Shown piece after piece: positions 1-9,019 of a stretch of DNA of 64,000 nt (its first letter is position 1; each line of letters begins with the position of its first letter). Under the pieces are notes generated by a model that saw only the letters and a program-made list of their open reading frames with translations, searched no databases and had not been told where the DNA came from. The DNA is taken from assembly GCA_018262235.1 (NCBI GenBank), contig JAGTRY010000007.1:1-64000 (forward strand), read 5' to 3'. Position numbers and translations under genes: made by a program. Source of the stretch: Pseudomonadota bacterium (GTDB lineage: Bacteria; Pseudomonadota; Gammaproteobacteria; Burkholderiales; Rhodocyclaceae).

Positions 1-1341
1 ACACCGGCACGCCGGAAATTCCTCAAGTCGGACAGCACCGAATTCGGTCATTGCGACGACGTCTTCCGCCGCATCGCGCTGGCCCGCCCGGACGTGGCTT
101 TCCAGCTCTCCCACAACGGACGCCTCTCGCTGCGCCTCGCGGCAGGCGATGCCGAACGGCGGGCCCGCGAGATTCTCGGCGATGATTTCATGGCCAGTTG
201 CCGGTTTGTCGACGTCAGCAGCTGCGCCTTGCGTCTTTCAGGTTTTGCCGCCTTGCCGGCCTATGCGCGGGCCAATCGCGACGCCCAGTTCTTTTACGTG
301 AATGGCCGTTTCGTGCGCGACAAACTGATCCAGCATGCCTTGCGCGAAGCCTATGCGGACATCCTGCACGGCAACCGGCATCCGGCTTTCGTGCTGTTTC
401 TGGATCTCGATCCGGCCGGGGTGGATGTCAACGTGCATCCTGCCAAGACCGAAGTACGCTTTCGCGATGGCCGCGCGATCCACCAGTTCGTGTTTCACGG
501 ACTCACGCGCAGCCTGGCCAACCCGATCCAGGCCGCAGCCACCGCCGAGCCGCTCGCACCGGTGGAAACCTTCCGCTACGCCGGCCCAACCGAGCAGACA
601 CGCATGGCCGTCGAAGAAGCCTCCGCATCGCCGACCTTTCACGCCACGACCTTCTCCCGTGCAACGGGTTCGGGCAACACATACCAGCGCAGCGCGCTGG
701 AAAACCTCGCAGCCTATGGAAACCCGACGCCTGCCACGCTGCCCGCCGATCCGACGCGCCCGGCCCCGCTCGGCTATGCCATCGGCCAGATCCATGGCGT
801 CTTCGTGCTGGCACAGAACGAGGCCGGTCTGGTTCTGGTCGATATGCATGCCGCCCACGAACGCATCCTCTACGAACAGCTCAAGCACATTCTTGACGGC
901 AACCCCGGCGTGCAGCGCCTGCTGATCCCGGCCGTGTTCAACGCCAGCAAGATCGAGATGGCCACCGCCGAAGAATACGCGGACACGCTCTCCCATCTGG
1001 GCTTCGAGATCGCTGCCGCCGGCCCGAATGAACTCTCGGTACGCAGCGTGCCTGCGCTGCTGGGCCGCGCCAACGTCAGCGAGCTGCTGCGTGCCCTGCT
1101 CGCCGAGCTGCGCGATTTTCCTGCCAGCGAAGTCATCGCCGCGCGCCGCAACGAGCTGCTCGCCACCATGGCCTGCCACGGTGCCGTACGCGCCAATCGC
1201 CAGCTCACCCTGCCCGAGATGAACGCGCTCCTGCGCGACATGGAAGCCACCGAACGTGCCGACCAGTGCAATCACGGCCGCCCGACCTGGACTCAGCTCT
1301 CGATGGCGGATCTGGACAAGCTCTTCATGCGCGGAAAATAA
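1..1341 (+). CDS. mutL: DNA mismatch repair protein MutL, 5'-truncated by window edge
   Basis: Frame 1 is open from the first base and begins inside the GHKL ATPase domain at TPARRKFLKSD, the last conserved ATPase motif, so roughly the first 140 residues lie outside the window. The transducer domain follows, then a variable linker, then the C-terminal dimerisation/endonuclease domain. The latter shows D-M-H-A-A-H-E-R-I-L-Y-E (DQHA-X2-E-X4-E type, with Q replaced by M, codons from 841), ACHGAVRA and C-terminal CNHGRPT. In the family these residues bind metal in MutL proteins that nick DNA themselves, unlike the E. coli type that relies on MutH. MutL couples MutS mismatch recognition to strand incision. 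A GTG at 94 is not the real start. Family assignment is secure; nicking activity is inferred. Confidence 0.97.
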   Translation, partial: TPARRKFLKSDSTEFGHCDDVFRRIALARPDVAFQLSHNGRLSLRLAAGDAERRAREILGDDFMASCRFVDVSSCALRLSGFAALPAYARANRDAQFFYVNGRFVRDKLIQHALREAYADILHGNRHPAFVLFLDLDPAGVDVNVHPAKTEVRFRDGRAIHQFVFHGLTRSLANPIQAAATAEPLAPVETFRYAGPTEQTRMAVEEASASPTFHATTFSRATGSGNTYQRSALENLAAYGNPTPATLPADPTRPAPLGYAIGQIHGVFVLAQNEAGLVLVDMHAAHERILYEQLKHILDGNPGVQRLLIPAVFNASKIEMATAEEYADTLSHLGFEIAAAGPNELSVRSVPALLGRANVSELLRALLAELRDFPASEVIAARRNELLATMACHGAVRANRQLTLPEMNALLRDMEATERADQCNHGRPTWTQLSMADLDKLFMRGK

Positions 1342-1383
1342 TCCGGCATCATTCCGTCATTTCTGTCTGCTGCCTTCTGCACC

Positions 1384-3726
1384 ATGAAATCTCACTACCT
1401 GCTGGCCCTGCTGGCTCTTCTTGTCGGTTGCGCCACCCTTGCCCGTGAAGATCTCGATACGCTTTTCGGTCAGCAGAATCCGGCCCGCTTCGACCTTCCC
1501 CACGCCAAGACCGATGCGGTCTCGTATCGCACGGAAGTCAAACCCATCCTCGAACAGCGCTGTGTCGTCTGCCACGCCTGCTATGACGCAGCCTGCCAGC
1601 TCAAGCTCGGCTCGTATGAAGGCATCACGCGCGGCGCCAGCAAGACCGTGGTGTACGCGAACCGCCTGGCCGAGACAGCCCCGACGCGGCTTTTCATCGA
1701 TGCCGACAAACCTTCGGCCTGGCGCAAGAAGGGCTTCTTCCCGGTGCTCAACGAATATCCGTCGAGTCCGGCCGCCGAGTTGCAGGCCAGCCTGCTGGCA
1801 CGTGCGCTGGATCTGAAGGAGCGCCACCCTCTCAGCGCCAACGAACCCGCACCGGATTCGCTGGACTTCTCGCTGGACCGGCAGAACCAGTGTCCGCGCA
1901 TCGACGAGTATGCCGATTTCGAACGCAAGAACCCGTTGATGGGCATGCCTTTCGGCTTGCCAGCCATCAGCAAGTCTGAAAGCACCACCTTGCGGCGCTG
2001 GCTGCAGCAGGGCGCGCCGTATGACGGCCCCACCCCGCTGGCGCCGATCACGCAGATCCAGGTCCGCAAATGGGAAGCCTTCTTCAACGGCTCATCGCTG
2101 CGCGCCCAACTGGTCAGCCGCTACATCTACGAACACCTGTTTCTCGCCAATCTCTATTTCACGGGCGAAGAAGGGCAACATTACTTCCGCCTGATCCGCT
2201 CGCGCACGCCACCAGGCCAGCCCGCCCAGGAAATCGCCAGCCGCCGTCCCTTCGAAGACCCGGAGGTGCCACGTGTGTACTACCGACTGCTGCCCGTGGT
2301 CGAAAGCATCGTCGCCAAGACGCACATGCCCTACGCACTGGATGCAAACCGCATGGCGCGCTGGAACGAGCTGTTCTTTACACCGAATTACCCCGTCGAC
2401 AAATTGCCGGGCTACGCACCGGAACTGGCCGCCAATCCGTTCAAGACCTTCGCGGCCTTGCCCGCCAGGTCGCGTTACCAGTTCATGCTCGACGAGGCCC
2501 AGTTCACCGTGATGGGTTTCATCAAGGGCCCGGTCTGCCGTGGCCAGACCGCGCTGAACGTGATCAACGATCATTTCTGGGTGTTCTTCCAGGATCCGGA
2601 CACCCTCAACGAGAGCAATGAAGATTTTCTCGCCCGCGAAAGCCGCAACCTCGACATGCCTGCAGGTGACGAGAGCAACGCGCTGGTGCTCACGCCATTG
2701 CTGCGCTACAGCCTCCAGGAAGAACACTTCCTGCAAGCCAAATCGAGCTATCTGGAACACCGCTTCAGCAACCCGGCTGACGTGTCACCCAAAATCATCT
2801 GGGATGGTGACCAGCACAATCCGAATGCCACGCTGACGATCTATCGTCATTTCGACAATGCCACCGTCCTGACCGGGCTGGTCGGCGAGAAGCCCCGGAC
2901 GGCCTGGGTCATGACCTTCTCCCTGCTCGAACGCGTGCACTATCTGCTCACCGCCGGCTATGACGTGTTCGGCAACATCGGCCACCAGGTCAACACCCGG
3001 CTGTACATGGACTTCCTGCGCATGGAAGGCGAATTCAATTTCATCTCGATGCTGCCCCAGGCCAGCCGGATCGGCGTACGCAACAACTGGTACCGCGATG
3101 CAAGCGAAAGGGTGAAAGACCACGTATATGGCAAATACGCCCACTTCAACCGCGAATCCGGCATCACCCTGCCCGGCAAGGACCTGCCGGAAAGCGAACT
3201 GATGGATGTCCTCGCCAGCCGCCTGAAAACGACGCTGCCACATGACCACGACCTGACCAGCCTGACCGACGCCAGCCTGCGCCAGGAACTGCAGACCCTT
3301 GCCAGTGTGCGTGGTGCGGTGCTGAGCTGGTTGCCCGAAGCCAGCATGCTGCGCATCGAAGAGCCGGGCAGGCCGGCACTCGATCTCACCTTGCTGCGCA
3401 ATACCGCCCACAAGAACATCACCATGCTGCTCAACGAAGACAAGACCATCCTGCCCGCCGAATTCACCCTGGATGTGTTGCCCGGCTTTGCCACGGCCTA
3501 CCCGAATGCTTATTACCGTGTGCAGCGCAAGGATCTGCCGGCCTTCACACAAGCGGTTGCAACGCTGGGCAATGCCGGGGATTACCGCCAGCTCATGGAA
3601 CGTTTCGGCGTGCGGCGCACCAGTCCCGATTTCTGGGCGCTGAACGACACGCTCAACGCCGACTACCGTCGCATTGCCCCCATCAATGCCGGCATCCTCG
3701 ATCTGAACCGCTTCGAGAACCGTTGA
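1384..3726 (+). CDS. cti: Fatty acid cis/trans isomerase, periplasmic lipoprotein
   Basis: The 780-residue product starts with a signal peptide and lipobox (LLVGC, Cys16). A single c-type heme motif, CVVCH (Cys60, Cys63, His64), lies near the N-terminus, followed by the long body typical of Cti proteins. Cti converts cis-unsaturated acyl chains of membrane phospholipids to trans in the periplasm without shortening or energy input, which makes the membrane rigid quickly under solvent or heat stress. Length and heme motif match the family. The gene begins 42 bp after mutL and may share its transcript. The ATG at 1384 is chosen because the signal peptide begins there. It fits the membrane-stress theme found later in the window. 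Confidence 0.93.
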   Translation: MKSHYLLALLALLVGCATLAREDLDTLFGQQNPARFDLPHAKTDAVSYRTEVKPILEQRCVVCHACYDAACQLKLGSYEGITRGASKTVVYANRLAETAPTRLFIDADKPSAWRKKGFFPVLNEYPSSPAAELQASLLARALDLKERHPLSANEPAPDSLDFSLDRQNQCPRIDEYADFERKNPLMGMPFGLPAISKSESTTLRRWLQQGAPYDGPTPLAPITQIQVRKWEAFFNGSSLRAQLVSRYIYEHLFLANLYFTGEEGQHYFRLIRSRTPPGQPAQEIASRRPFEDPEVPRVYYRLLPVVESIVAKTHMPYALDANRMARWNELFFTPNYPVDKLPGYAPELAANPFKTFAALPARSRYQFMLDEAQFTVMGFIKGPVCRGQTALNVINDHFWVFFQDPDTLNESNEDFLARESRNLDMPAGDESNALVLTPLLRYSLQEEHFLQAKSSYLEHRFSNPADVSPKIIWDGDQHNPNATLTIYRHFDNATVLTGLVGEKPRTAWVMTFSLLERVHYLLTAGYDVFGNIGHQVNTRLYMDFLRMEGEFNFISMLPQASRIGVRNNWYRDASERVKDHVYGKYAHFNRESGITLPGKDLPESELMDVLASRLKTTLPHDHDLTSLTDASLRQELQTLASVRGAVLSWLPEASMLRIEEPGRPALDLTLLRNTAHKNITMLLNEDKTILPAEFTLDVLPGFATAYPNAYYRVQRKDLPAFTQAVATLGNAGDYRQLMERFGVRRTSPDFWALNDTLNADYRRIAPINAGILDLNRFENR

Positions 3727-3737
3727 AGCGGGCGGTA

Positions 3738-3756
3738 TTGCGCAAATTTTGCGCAA
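3738..3756. promoter_or_regulatory. Duplicated TTGCGCAA palindrome upstream of rsuA-like gene
   Basis: The 8-bp palindrome TTGCGCAA occurs twice, separated by ATT, starting 11 bp after the cti stop codon. A -10-like GATAAT lies at 3775-3780, so the repeat could overlap a -35 region. This may be an operator for the downstream pseudouridine synthase; no regulator can be named. Confidence 0.35.
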
Positions 3757-3818
3757 AAACAGCGGGCAAAGTGCGATAATCCCCGCCCTTTGCTCGCTCT
3801 TTCCCCCATACGCCCGTG

Positions 3819-4538
3819 ATGCAACTCGACAGAATCCTCCAGTCCCAAGGCTTTGGCTCCCGCAAGGAATGCCGCGCACTCATCCGTGACGGTGAAGTAA
3901 AGGTCGCCGGAGAAGTTGTCACCGACCCCTTTGCCGAATATGACGAAGCCGGTTTCACCTTCGAAATCGCCGAGTGGGAATGGGAATACAGCGAGAAGGT
4001 GTATATCGCGCTGCACAAGCCCGCCGGTTTCGAGTGCTCGCACAAACCCAAGCACAATCAGAGCGTCTACCACCTGCTGCCGGAACCGCTGGTCGCACGT
4101 GATGTACAGAGCGTGGGCCGGCTGGATGTGGATACCACCGGCTTGCTGCTGTTCTCGGATGACGGCCAGTTCATCCATGCGATTTCCAGTGCAAAACGCC
4201 AGGTCACCAAAAGCTACCGCGCGACCACCAACCAGCCGGTTGAAGATGCGCAGATCGAAGCGCTTCTCTCCGGCGTGCGCCTGTACGACGACAACGAACC
4301 GATCCAGGCGCTTGAAGCCCGCAAGACCGGCGACAAGGAGATCGAACTGGTCATCGACCATGGCCAGTATCACCTCGTCAAACGCATGATTGCCGCCGCC
4401 GGCAACCATGTCGACGCCCTGCACCGCTATGCCGTCGGCGCGTTGTCGATGGAAGACGGCTCACTGCCGGAGCTTGAACTTGAAGACTGGTGCTATCTGC
4501 GCCCGAAACATCTGGCCCTGCTCGGCTACCAACCCTGA
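3819..4538 (+). CDS. rsuA: RsuA-family 16S rRNA pseudouridine synthase
   Basis: The product has 239 residues, with an N-terminal S4 RNA-binding domain (residues 1-50) and the RsuA catalytic domain. The signature GRLDVDTTGLLL carries the catalytic aspartate at residue 103, and the conserved ALHKPAG stretch is at 64-70. RsuA isomerises U516 of 16S rRNA during small-subunit assembly. The closest match by overall length is RsuA rather than RluB/E/F, but substrate cannot be proven by eye. The ATG at 3819 is preferred; an in-frame GTG just upstream (3816) is also possible, and no clear Shine-Dalgarno separates them. Upstream DNA carries a doubled palindrome. Confidence 0.85.
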   Translation: MQLDRILQSQGFGSRKECRALIRDGEVKVAGEVVTDPFAEYDEAGFTFEIAEWEWEYSEKVYIALHKPAGFECSHKPKHNQSVYHLLPEPLVARDVQSVGRLDVDTTGLLLFSDDGQFIHAISSAKRQVTKSYRATTNQPVEDAQIEALLSGVRLYDDNEPIQALEARKTGDKEIELVIDHGQYHLVKRMIAAAGNHVDALHRYAVGALSMEDGSLPELELEDWCYLRPKHLALLGYQP

Positions 4539-4660
4539 ACGCCTGACCCGGGCGCTCCGCGCACCGTCCGGGCCAGCCACCCCGCACATTCCGGATTCCG
4601 GCCAAGAGCCTTCATCCCGACTACGCTATAACGAATCACCTTTGCAGAAACAAATCCATC

Positions 4661-6559
4661 ATGGCTGACGACAGCAAACGCACGAAACTCTCCCTGCCCG
4701 GCAAGCCGGCCGACACGCCCAGCCCCGAACGTCGCACGCGTGCGCCTTTGCGCGGTTCGAGCAAGCCACGTGCTCCCGGCCCGGGCCGGCATCGTGCCTT
4801 TGACGAAAGTGCGGCCAGCACGGAACGGCCGGCACGTGACGGCCGCAGTGCCGATCCGGCACGCCCGCGTCGTGATGGCGAACGCCCCGCATGGGGAGAG
4901 CGCCCGTCCCGCCCGACCGGTGACCGCCCCCAGCGCCCATCCGGTGATCGTCCGCAACGTCCATCGGGCGATCGCCCGCAACGCGACGGCCGCAGTTTCG
5001 ACGAGCGTCGCCCCGGCAGCAACCGCCCGCGTCGTGACGACGACCGTCCTGCACGTCCTGCCGGTGGGCCGCGCCGCGAGGAAGATCGCACAGGATTTGG
5101 TGATCGCCTGCCCCGCGAGGAATTCCGTGGAGGTGCCGGACGGGGTTTCGAGGAACGCCGCCCTGCCGGCGACCGCCCGGCACGTGAAGGCGAGCGGCCG
5201 GCACGGCCGACCTTCCGCGATGGCCCCACGCGTCGCCCGGAAGGCCGCGCGACCGAGGACCGCCGTCCCTACGGCGATCGCCCCCCGCGTGACAACCGTG
5301 GCTTTGAAGAGCGCCGCCCGGGCAGCGAGCGGCCGCGCCGTGATGGCGAGCGTCCTGCGTTCGGTGATCGCCCGGCCCGCCCGACTTTCCGCGATGGTGA
5401 TACGCGCCGCCCGGCTGCGGGCCCATCCACTGAACGCCGTCCGTATGAAGACCGTGCCACACCGCGCCGTGAGGGTGATCGCCCGGCTTACGGTGAGCGT
5501 CCCCAGCGTCCGGCCTTCCGCGATGGTGACAACCGTCGCCCTGACGCACGCAGCTTTGCCGAGCGCCCGCGTCGTGACGAAGAACCGCGCAGCTACGGCG
5601 AACGTCCGCGCCGCGACATCGAGCGCGACGGCCCTGCACCGGCACCGAGTTTCGGTGACGACCAGATGCCGGTAGCGCCACGTGGCAACAGCTTTGGCCG
5701 CAGCCGCGCCGAACCGCGTGCTTTCGCCGCCAGCGAAACAGCAGCGCCGGACGCGCCCCAAAAACCACGCCGGCCGGCCGCACCGGAGAGCTTTGCCAGA
5801 CAGCCCGCCGCCGCCCCGGTGGATCAGCCCGGTGCCGTACGCCTGTCCAAGCTGATGTCGGAACTCGGCCTGTGCTCGCGCCGCGAAGCGGATGACTACA
5901 TCGAACGCGGCTGGGTCAAGGTCGATGGTGTGGTGGTGGATGAACTGGGCAGCAAGGTCTTGCCGCACCAGCACATCGAATTGCTGCCGGTTGCCGAAGA
6001 CATCCAGCTGCGCCGCGTCACCATCCTGATCAACAAACCGATCGGTTACGTTTCCGGTCAGGCCGAAGATGGTTACGAGCCCGCCGCCGTGCTGATCACG
6101 CCGGAAAACCACTGGAGCGAGGATCCGACCCACCGCCGCTTCGAGAGCCGCCTGATCCGCAAGCTGGCCCCGGCCGGCCGCCTGGATATCGATTCCACGG
6201 GTCTGCTGGTCCTGACCCAGGATGGACGCATCGCCAAACAGCTGATCGGCGAGACCAGTGATGTCGAGAAGGAATATCTGGTGCGCGTGGAGGGCGATCT
6301 TTCGGCTGAAGGCATGCGCCTGCTGCACCATGGTCTGGAACTCGATGGCGTCGAACTCGAACCCGCCAAGGTCAGCTGGCAGAACGAGGATCAACTGCGC
6401 TTCGTGCTACACGAAGGTCGCAAGCGCCAGATCCGCCGCATGTGCGAACTGGTCGGTCTGAAGGTCGTTGGGCTCAAGCGCATCCGCATCGGCCAGATTC
6501 CACTGGGCAAGTTGCCGGTGGGCCAATGGCGCTATCTGGGCGAGCACGAAAGCTTCTGA
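4661..6559 (+). CDS. RluB/RluF-type 23S rRNA pseudouridine synthase with long disordered N-terminal extension
   Basis: The 632-residue protein has two parts. Residues 1 to about 385 are low complexity, built from degenerate R-D-G-E-R-P / A-R-P-T-F-R-D-G units with almost no hydrophobic residues, so probably intrinsically disordered and strongly RNA-binding. From about 390 come an S4 domain ([19 protein letters not shown]) and a catalytic domain with [11 protein letters not shown] (catalytic Asp about residue 509) and [11 protein letters not shown], which resembles RluF (U2604) more than RluB (U2605). The reaction is uridine-to-pseudouridine conversion in 23S rRNA. Family members usually have about 240-300 residues, so the extension more than doubles the size. 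The GC-rich repeats leave long open frames on the other strand, which I regard as artefacts. Confidence 0.9.
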   Translation: MADDSKRTKLSLPGKPADTPSPERRTRAPLRGSSKPRAPGPGRHRAFDESAASTERPARDGRSADPARPRRDGERPAWGERPSRPTGDRPQRPSGDRPQRPSGDRPQRDGRSFDERRPGSNRPRRDDDRPARPAGGPRREEDRTGFGDRLPREEFRGGAGRGFEERRPAGDRPAREGERPARPTFRDGPTRRPEGRATEDRRPYGDRPPRDNRGFEERRPGSERPRRDGERPAFGDRPARPTFRDGDTRRPAAGPSTERRPYEDRATPRREGDRPAYGERPQRPAFRDGDNRRPDARSFAERPRRDEEPRSYGERPRRDIERDGPAPAPSFGDDQMPVAPRGNSFGRSRAEPRAFAASETAAPDAPQKPRRPAAPESFARQPAAAPVDQPGAVRLSKLMSELGLCSRREADDYIERGWVKVDGVVVDELGSKVLPHQHIELLPVAEDIQLRRVTILINKPIGYVSGQAEDGYEPAAVLITPENHWSEDPTHRRFESRLIRKLAPAGRLDIDSTGLLVLTQDGRIAKQLIGETSDVEKEYLVRVEGDLSAEGMRLLHHGLELDGVELEPAKVSWQNEDQLRFVLHEGRKRQIRRMCELVGLKVVGLKRIRIGQIPLGKLPVGQWRYLGEHESF

Positions 6560-6583
6560 GCCACGTTTCAAACCAGCAAGCCA

Positions 6584-6617
6584 CAAAAAAATCGCGGGTC
6601 ATGCCCGCGATTTTTTT
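6584..6617. terminator. Bidirectional rho-independent terminator
   Basis: The stem ATCGCGGG/CCCGCGAT with a 5-nt loop is flanked by A7 on one side and T7 on the other. It sits between the convergent pseudouridine synthase and YCF48-like genes and can serve both strands. Confidence 0.93.
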
Positions 6618-6619
6618 GT

Positions 6620-8698
6620 TCAGGGCAATTCCACCCTGACGATCCGCTCACCTGTCGCCACCAGCACTTTGCCATTGGCTTCCAGCCACACCCGGCTGAG
6701 GTGTCCGCGCGTATGCGTCGGCAGGCTTTCCCAGCTTCTCCCATCGTCACGCGAGCGCAACAGCGTGCCTTCGCGCCCCGGCACATAAATATCGCCCGTG
6801 GCCGGGTCGAGCAAGGGTTTGCGCAGCGAAGCGGTCACGCCGGAAGGCTGCGCCTGCCAGCTCACGCCATCATCCACTGAACGCAGGATCGTGCCTGCGC
6901 TGCCAAACCCCAGCAGATTGCCGGCACGCGTGCGCAGCATGTAGTTGAGGGTCACCGCCGGGGCTTGCACCGGCAGCCAGCTCAAGCCGCCGTCGCGCGA
7001 ACGGCGCAGACTGCCGGCGCTCATCAGCCACGCAAATCCGCTGGCAGACTCGGCGTAGAGGCTGCCCTTGAGCCGCCCTTCCACGGGCAGCCAGTGCTGG
7101 CCTTGATCGGTGGAGCGCTGCAAGACCCCGTCACCACGGGTGGCCAGGAACACACCCCGGCCCAGCGCCGCAAGCTGCTCGATGCCACTGCCATCGGCTT
7201 CAGCCGCCGCATCGGTTACCGTCCACTCCTGTCCGCCATTGACCGAGCGCAGCACCCGTCCGGGGCTCCCCAGCACGAGCAGCGTGTTGCTGTCCGGATC
7301 GGCGATGAGTTGCCGGAAGGAACCATCCCCGGCATTTGGCACAGGCTGTGTCGCACGCCAGGTCTGCCCGCCATCGCCGCTGCGCAGGATGCTGGCCATC
7401 GGCCCGCACGCGAGGAACTGGGCAGTGCGCGCATCGTGCAGCAGCGACTGCAGGGACACCTCGGCCGGCATGCCGGTCTTGAGCTGCCACCAATGCACGC
7501 CCGCATCCACGGAACGCATCAGCAAGCCATCGACACCGGTCACGAGCACCGTGTTGCTGCCCGGCACACCGATGATGTCGCTCACATAACGACTCAGGTC
7601 CGCATGCTGCTCGGACCAGCTGCGCCCGCGATCTTCGCTGCGCAAAGTCAGTCCGCCCGAACCAACCGCCAGCATCTGCTGCCCGTCGGGGCTGACCTGC
7701 AGCGCATTCAGGCGACTGGCAGGCAGCCCGCTGCTGAGGATCTGCCAGTGCTCGCCCTCATCCAGCGAGCGCGCAATCGTTGCCCGCGCGGCCACCGCCG
7801 TGATGCCGCCATTCGCAGGATCAACGTGCAGGGCATTGATATACAGACGGTCCGCCACCAGCGCAGTAGTCCAGCTATGCCCCAGATCTCGCGAACTCAG
7901 CACCTGCCCAAGCGAATTCGCCACATAGACGCGCGAACGCACCGGATCGACCGCAACCGCAGACGGGAAGGTGCGCTCACCCACCTGTGATCGCCACATT
8001 CCACGGCCATCCGGGCGCAAGCCGATCACCGAACCATCGGCCCACAGCGACAGGACACCCCGTCTGCCCGGCAACACCGCGAAACGCGCAATCGCTGTCG
8101 TTTCCCCCGTCGGCAATGCCGTCCAGCTCACCCCATCGGCAGACCGCAGCAGCGTTCCCTGCGCCCCGCCCGCGAACAAGACACCGGAGGCAGTGTCCGT
8201 CAGCGCCAGCATGGGTGTATCACGGCCCAGCGCATGCACCATGCGCCACGTCAGGCCCCCATCGGTGCTGCGCAGAATGCCTTGCGTACTGGCCGCCAGC
8301 CAGGCGCCACTGCTCTTGTGGAACACCACGCTGCTCATCTGCAGCCCGGCTGGGAAATCCACCACCGTCCAGCTCGCACCGTCATCCGCGGAACGCAGCA
8401 GGCGATCTTCAGCCAGCGCCAGCACCACGCCACCGGTTCCTGAGACCAGACTCACGATGCGCGGCGCACCCGCGACAGCAAGCTGCTGCCAGCGTCTGCC
8501 GCCATCACTGGAGCGCCGCAAAGTGCCATCCGCCCCTGCCACCAGGACCAGATTGCCCGCCGGATTCGACCACAGCGCCAGCAGTTCGGCGTTGATGACC
8601 CGGCTGTTCACGGCGGTGGGAAGCGGCACCTCTGCCGCAAAAACCGGTGCCAGCCCCCCGACCAGCCAGCACCCCAGTAAAGCCATGACGCGTTTCAT
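6620..8698 (-). CDS. Secreted BNR/YCF48-like beta-propeller protein
   Basis: The product has 692 residues and begins MKRVMALLGC, a signal peptide ending near FAAEV. I count 14 Asp-box motifs of the form R-S-x-D-x-G-x-x-W (for example RSSDGGRRW, RSTDGGLTW, RSRDDGRSW), spaced about 40-45 residues, as in sialidase/YCF48-type propellers. YCF48 helps photosystem II assembly in phototrophs; heterotroph homologues are exported proteins of unknown role, and no catalytic sialidase residues are evident. An in-frame start nine codons further upstream would put a polar stretch before the signal peptide, so 8698 is preferred. It is divergent from the DUF1800-DUF1501 operon. Confidence 0.85.
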   Translation of the reverse strand: MKRVMALLGCWLVGGLAPVFAAEVPLPTAVNSRVINAELLALWSNPAGNLVLVAGADGTLRRSSDGGRRWQQLAVAGAPRIVSLVSGTGGVVLALAEDRLLRSADDGASWTVVDFPAGLQMSSVVFHKSSGAWLAASTQGILRSTDGGLTWRMVHALGRDTPMLALTDTASGVLFAGGAQGTLLRSADGVSWTALPTGETTAIARFAVLPGRRGVLSLWADGSVIGLRPDGRGMWRSQVGERTFPSAVAVDPVRSRVYVANSLGQVLSSRDLGHSWTTALVADRLYINALHVDPANGGITAVAARATIARSLDEGEHWQILSSGLPASRLNALQVSPDGQQMLAVGSGGLTLRSEDRGRSWSEQHADLSRYVSDIIGVPGSNTVLVTGVDGLLMRSVDAGVHWWQLKTGMPAEVSLQSLLHDARTAQFLACGPMASILRSGDGGQTWRATQPVPNAGDGSFRQLIADPDSNTLLVLGSPGRVLRSVNGGQEWTVTDAAAEADGSGIEQLAALGRGVFLATRGDGVLQRSTDQGQHWLPVEGRLKGSLYAESASGFAWLMSAGSLRRSRDGGLSWLPVQAPAVTLNYMLRTRAGNLLGFGSAGTILRSVDDGVSWQAQPSGVTASLRKPLLDPATGDIYVPGREGTLLRSRDDGRSWESLPTHTRGHLSRVWLEANGKVLVATGERIVRVELP

Positions 8699-9019
8699 TT
8701 CAAACGATTCCGATTCTTGCCACACATTCCTGCAGCATTTTCCTGCATCTGGCCTGTTTTGTCCGCCACAGGGCTTGTTCCGGTTTTACCAGAAAAAAGC
8801 GACCACGTTCCAGAGGAACCCGGCGCTTTTCAGCGCAACCACCCAAGCATCATGCGCCTGGCCTCTGCGTGAAAGCGACAAAGCCCCGCAGCCCTTCCAC
8901 CCAGATACGCAATACAAACGTCCGCATTGTCGGATTCGGAACACGGACTGGACGCGAACGGACTCGCTAAAATCCGTCGTATCGGCTTAGTATGAACAGG
9001 TCAGATAGGAGGTCATCGC
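8699..9019. other. Divergent intergenic region
   Basis: These 321 bp separate the BNR-propeller gene from the DUF1800 gene and must hold both promoters. Only the AGGAGG ribosome-binding site at about 9007-9012 (8 bp before the DUF1800 start) is clear. No convincing coding region or strong inverted repeat was seen. Confidence 0.6.

Noticed and set aside
4526..6394. Long open frames on the minus strand opposite the pseudouridine synthase
   Set aside because: They consist of low-complexity Arg/Ala/Gly runs caused by the GC-rich repeats of the real gene, with no family signature or ribosome-binding site.
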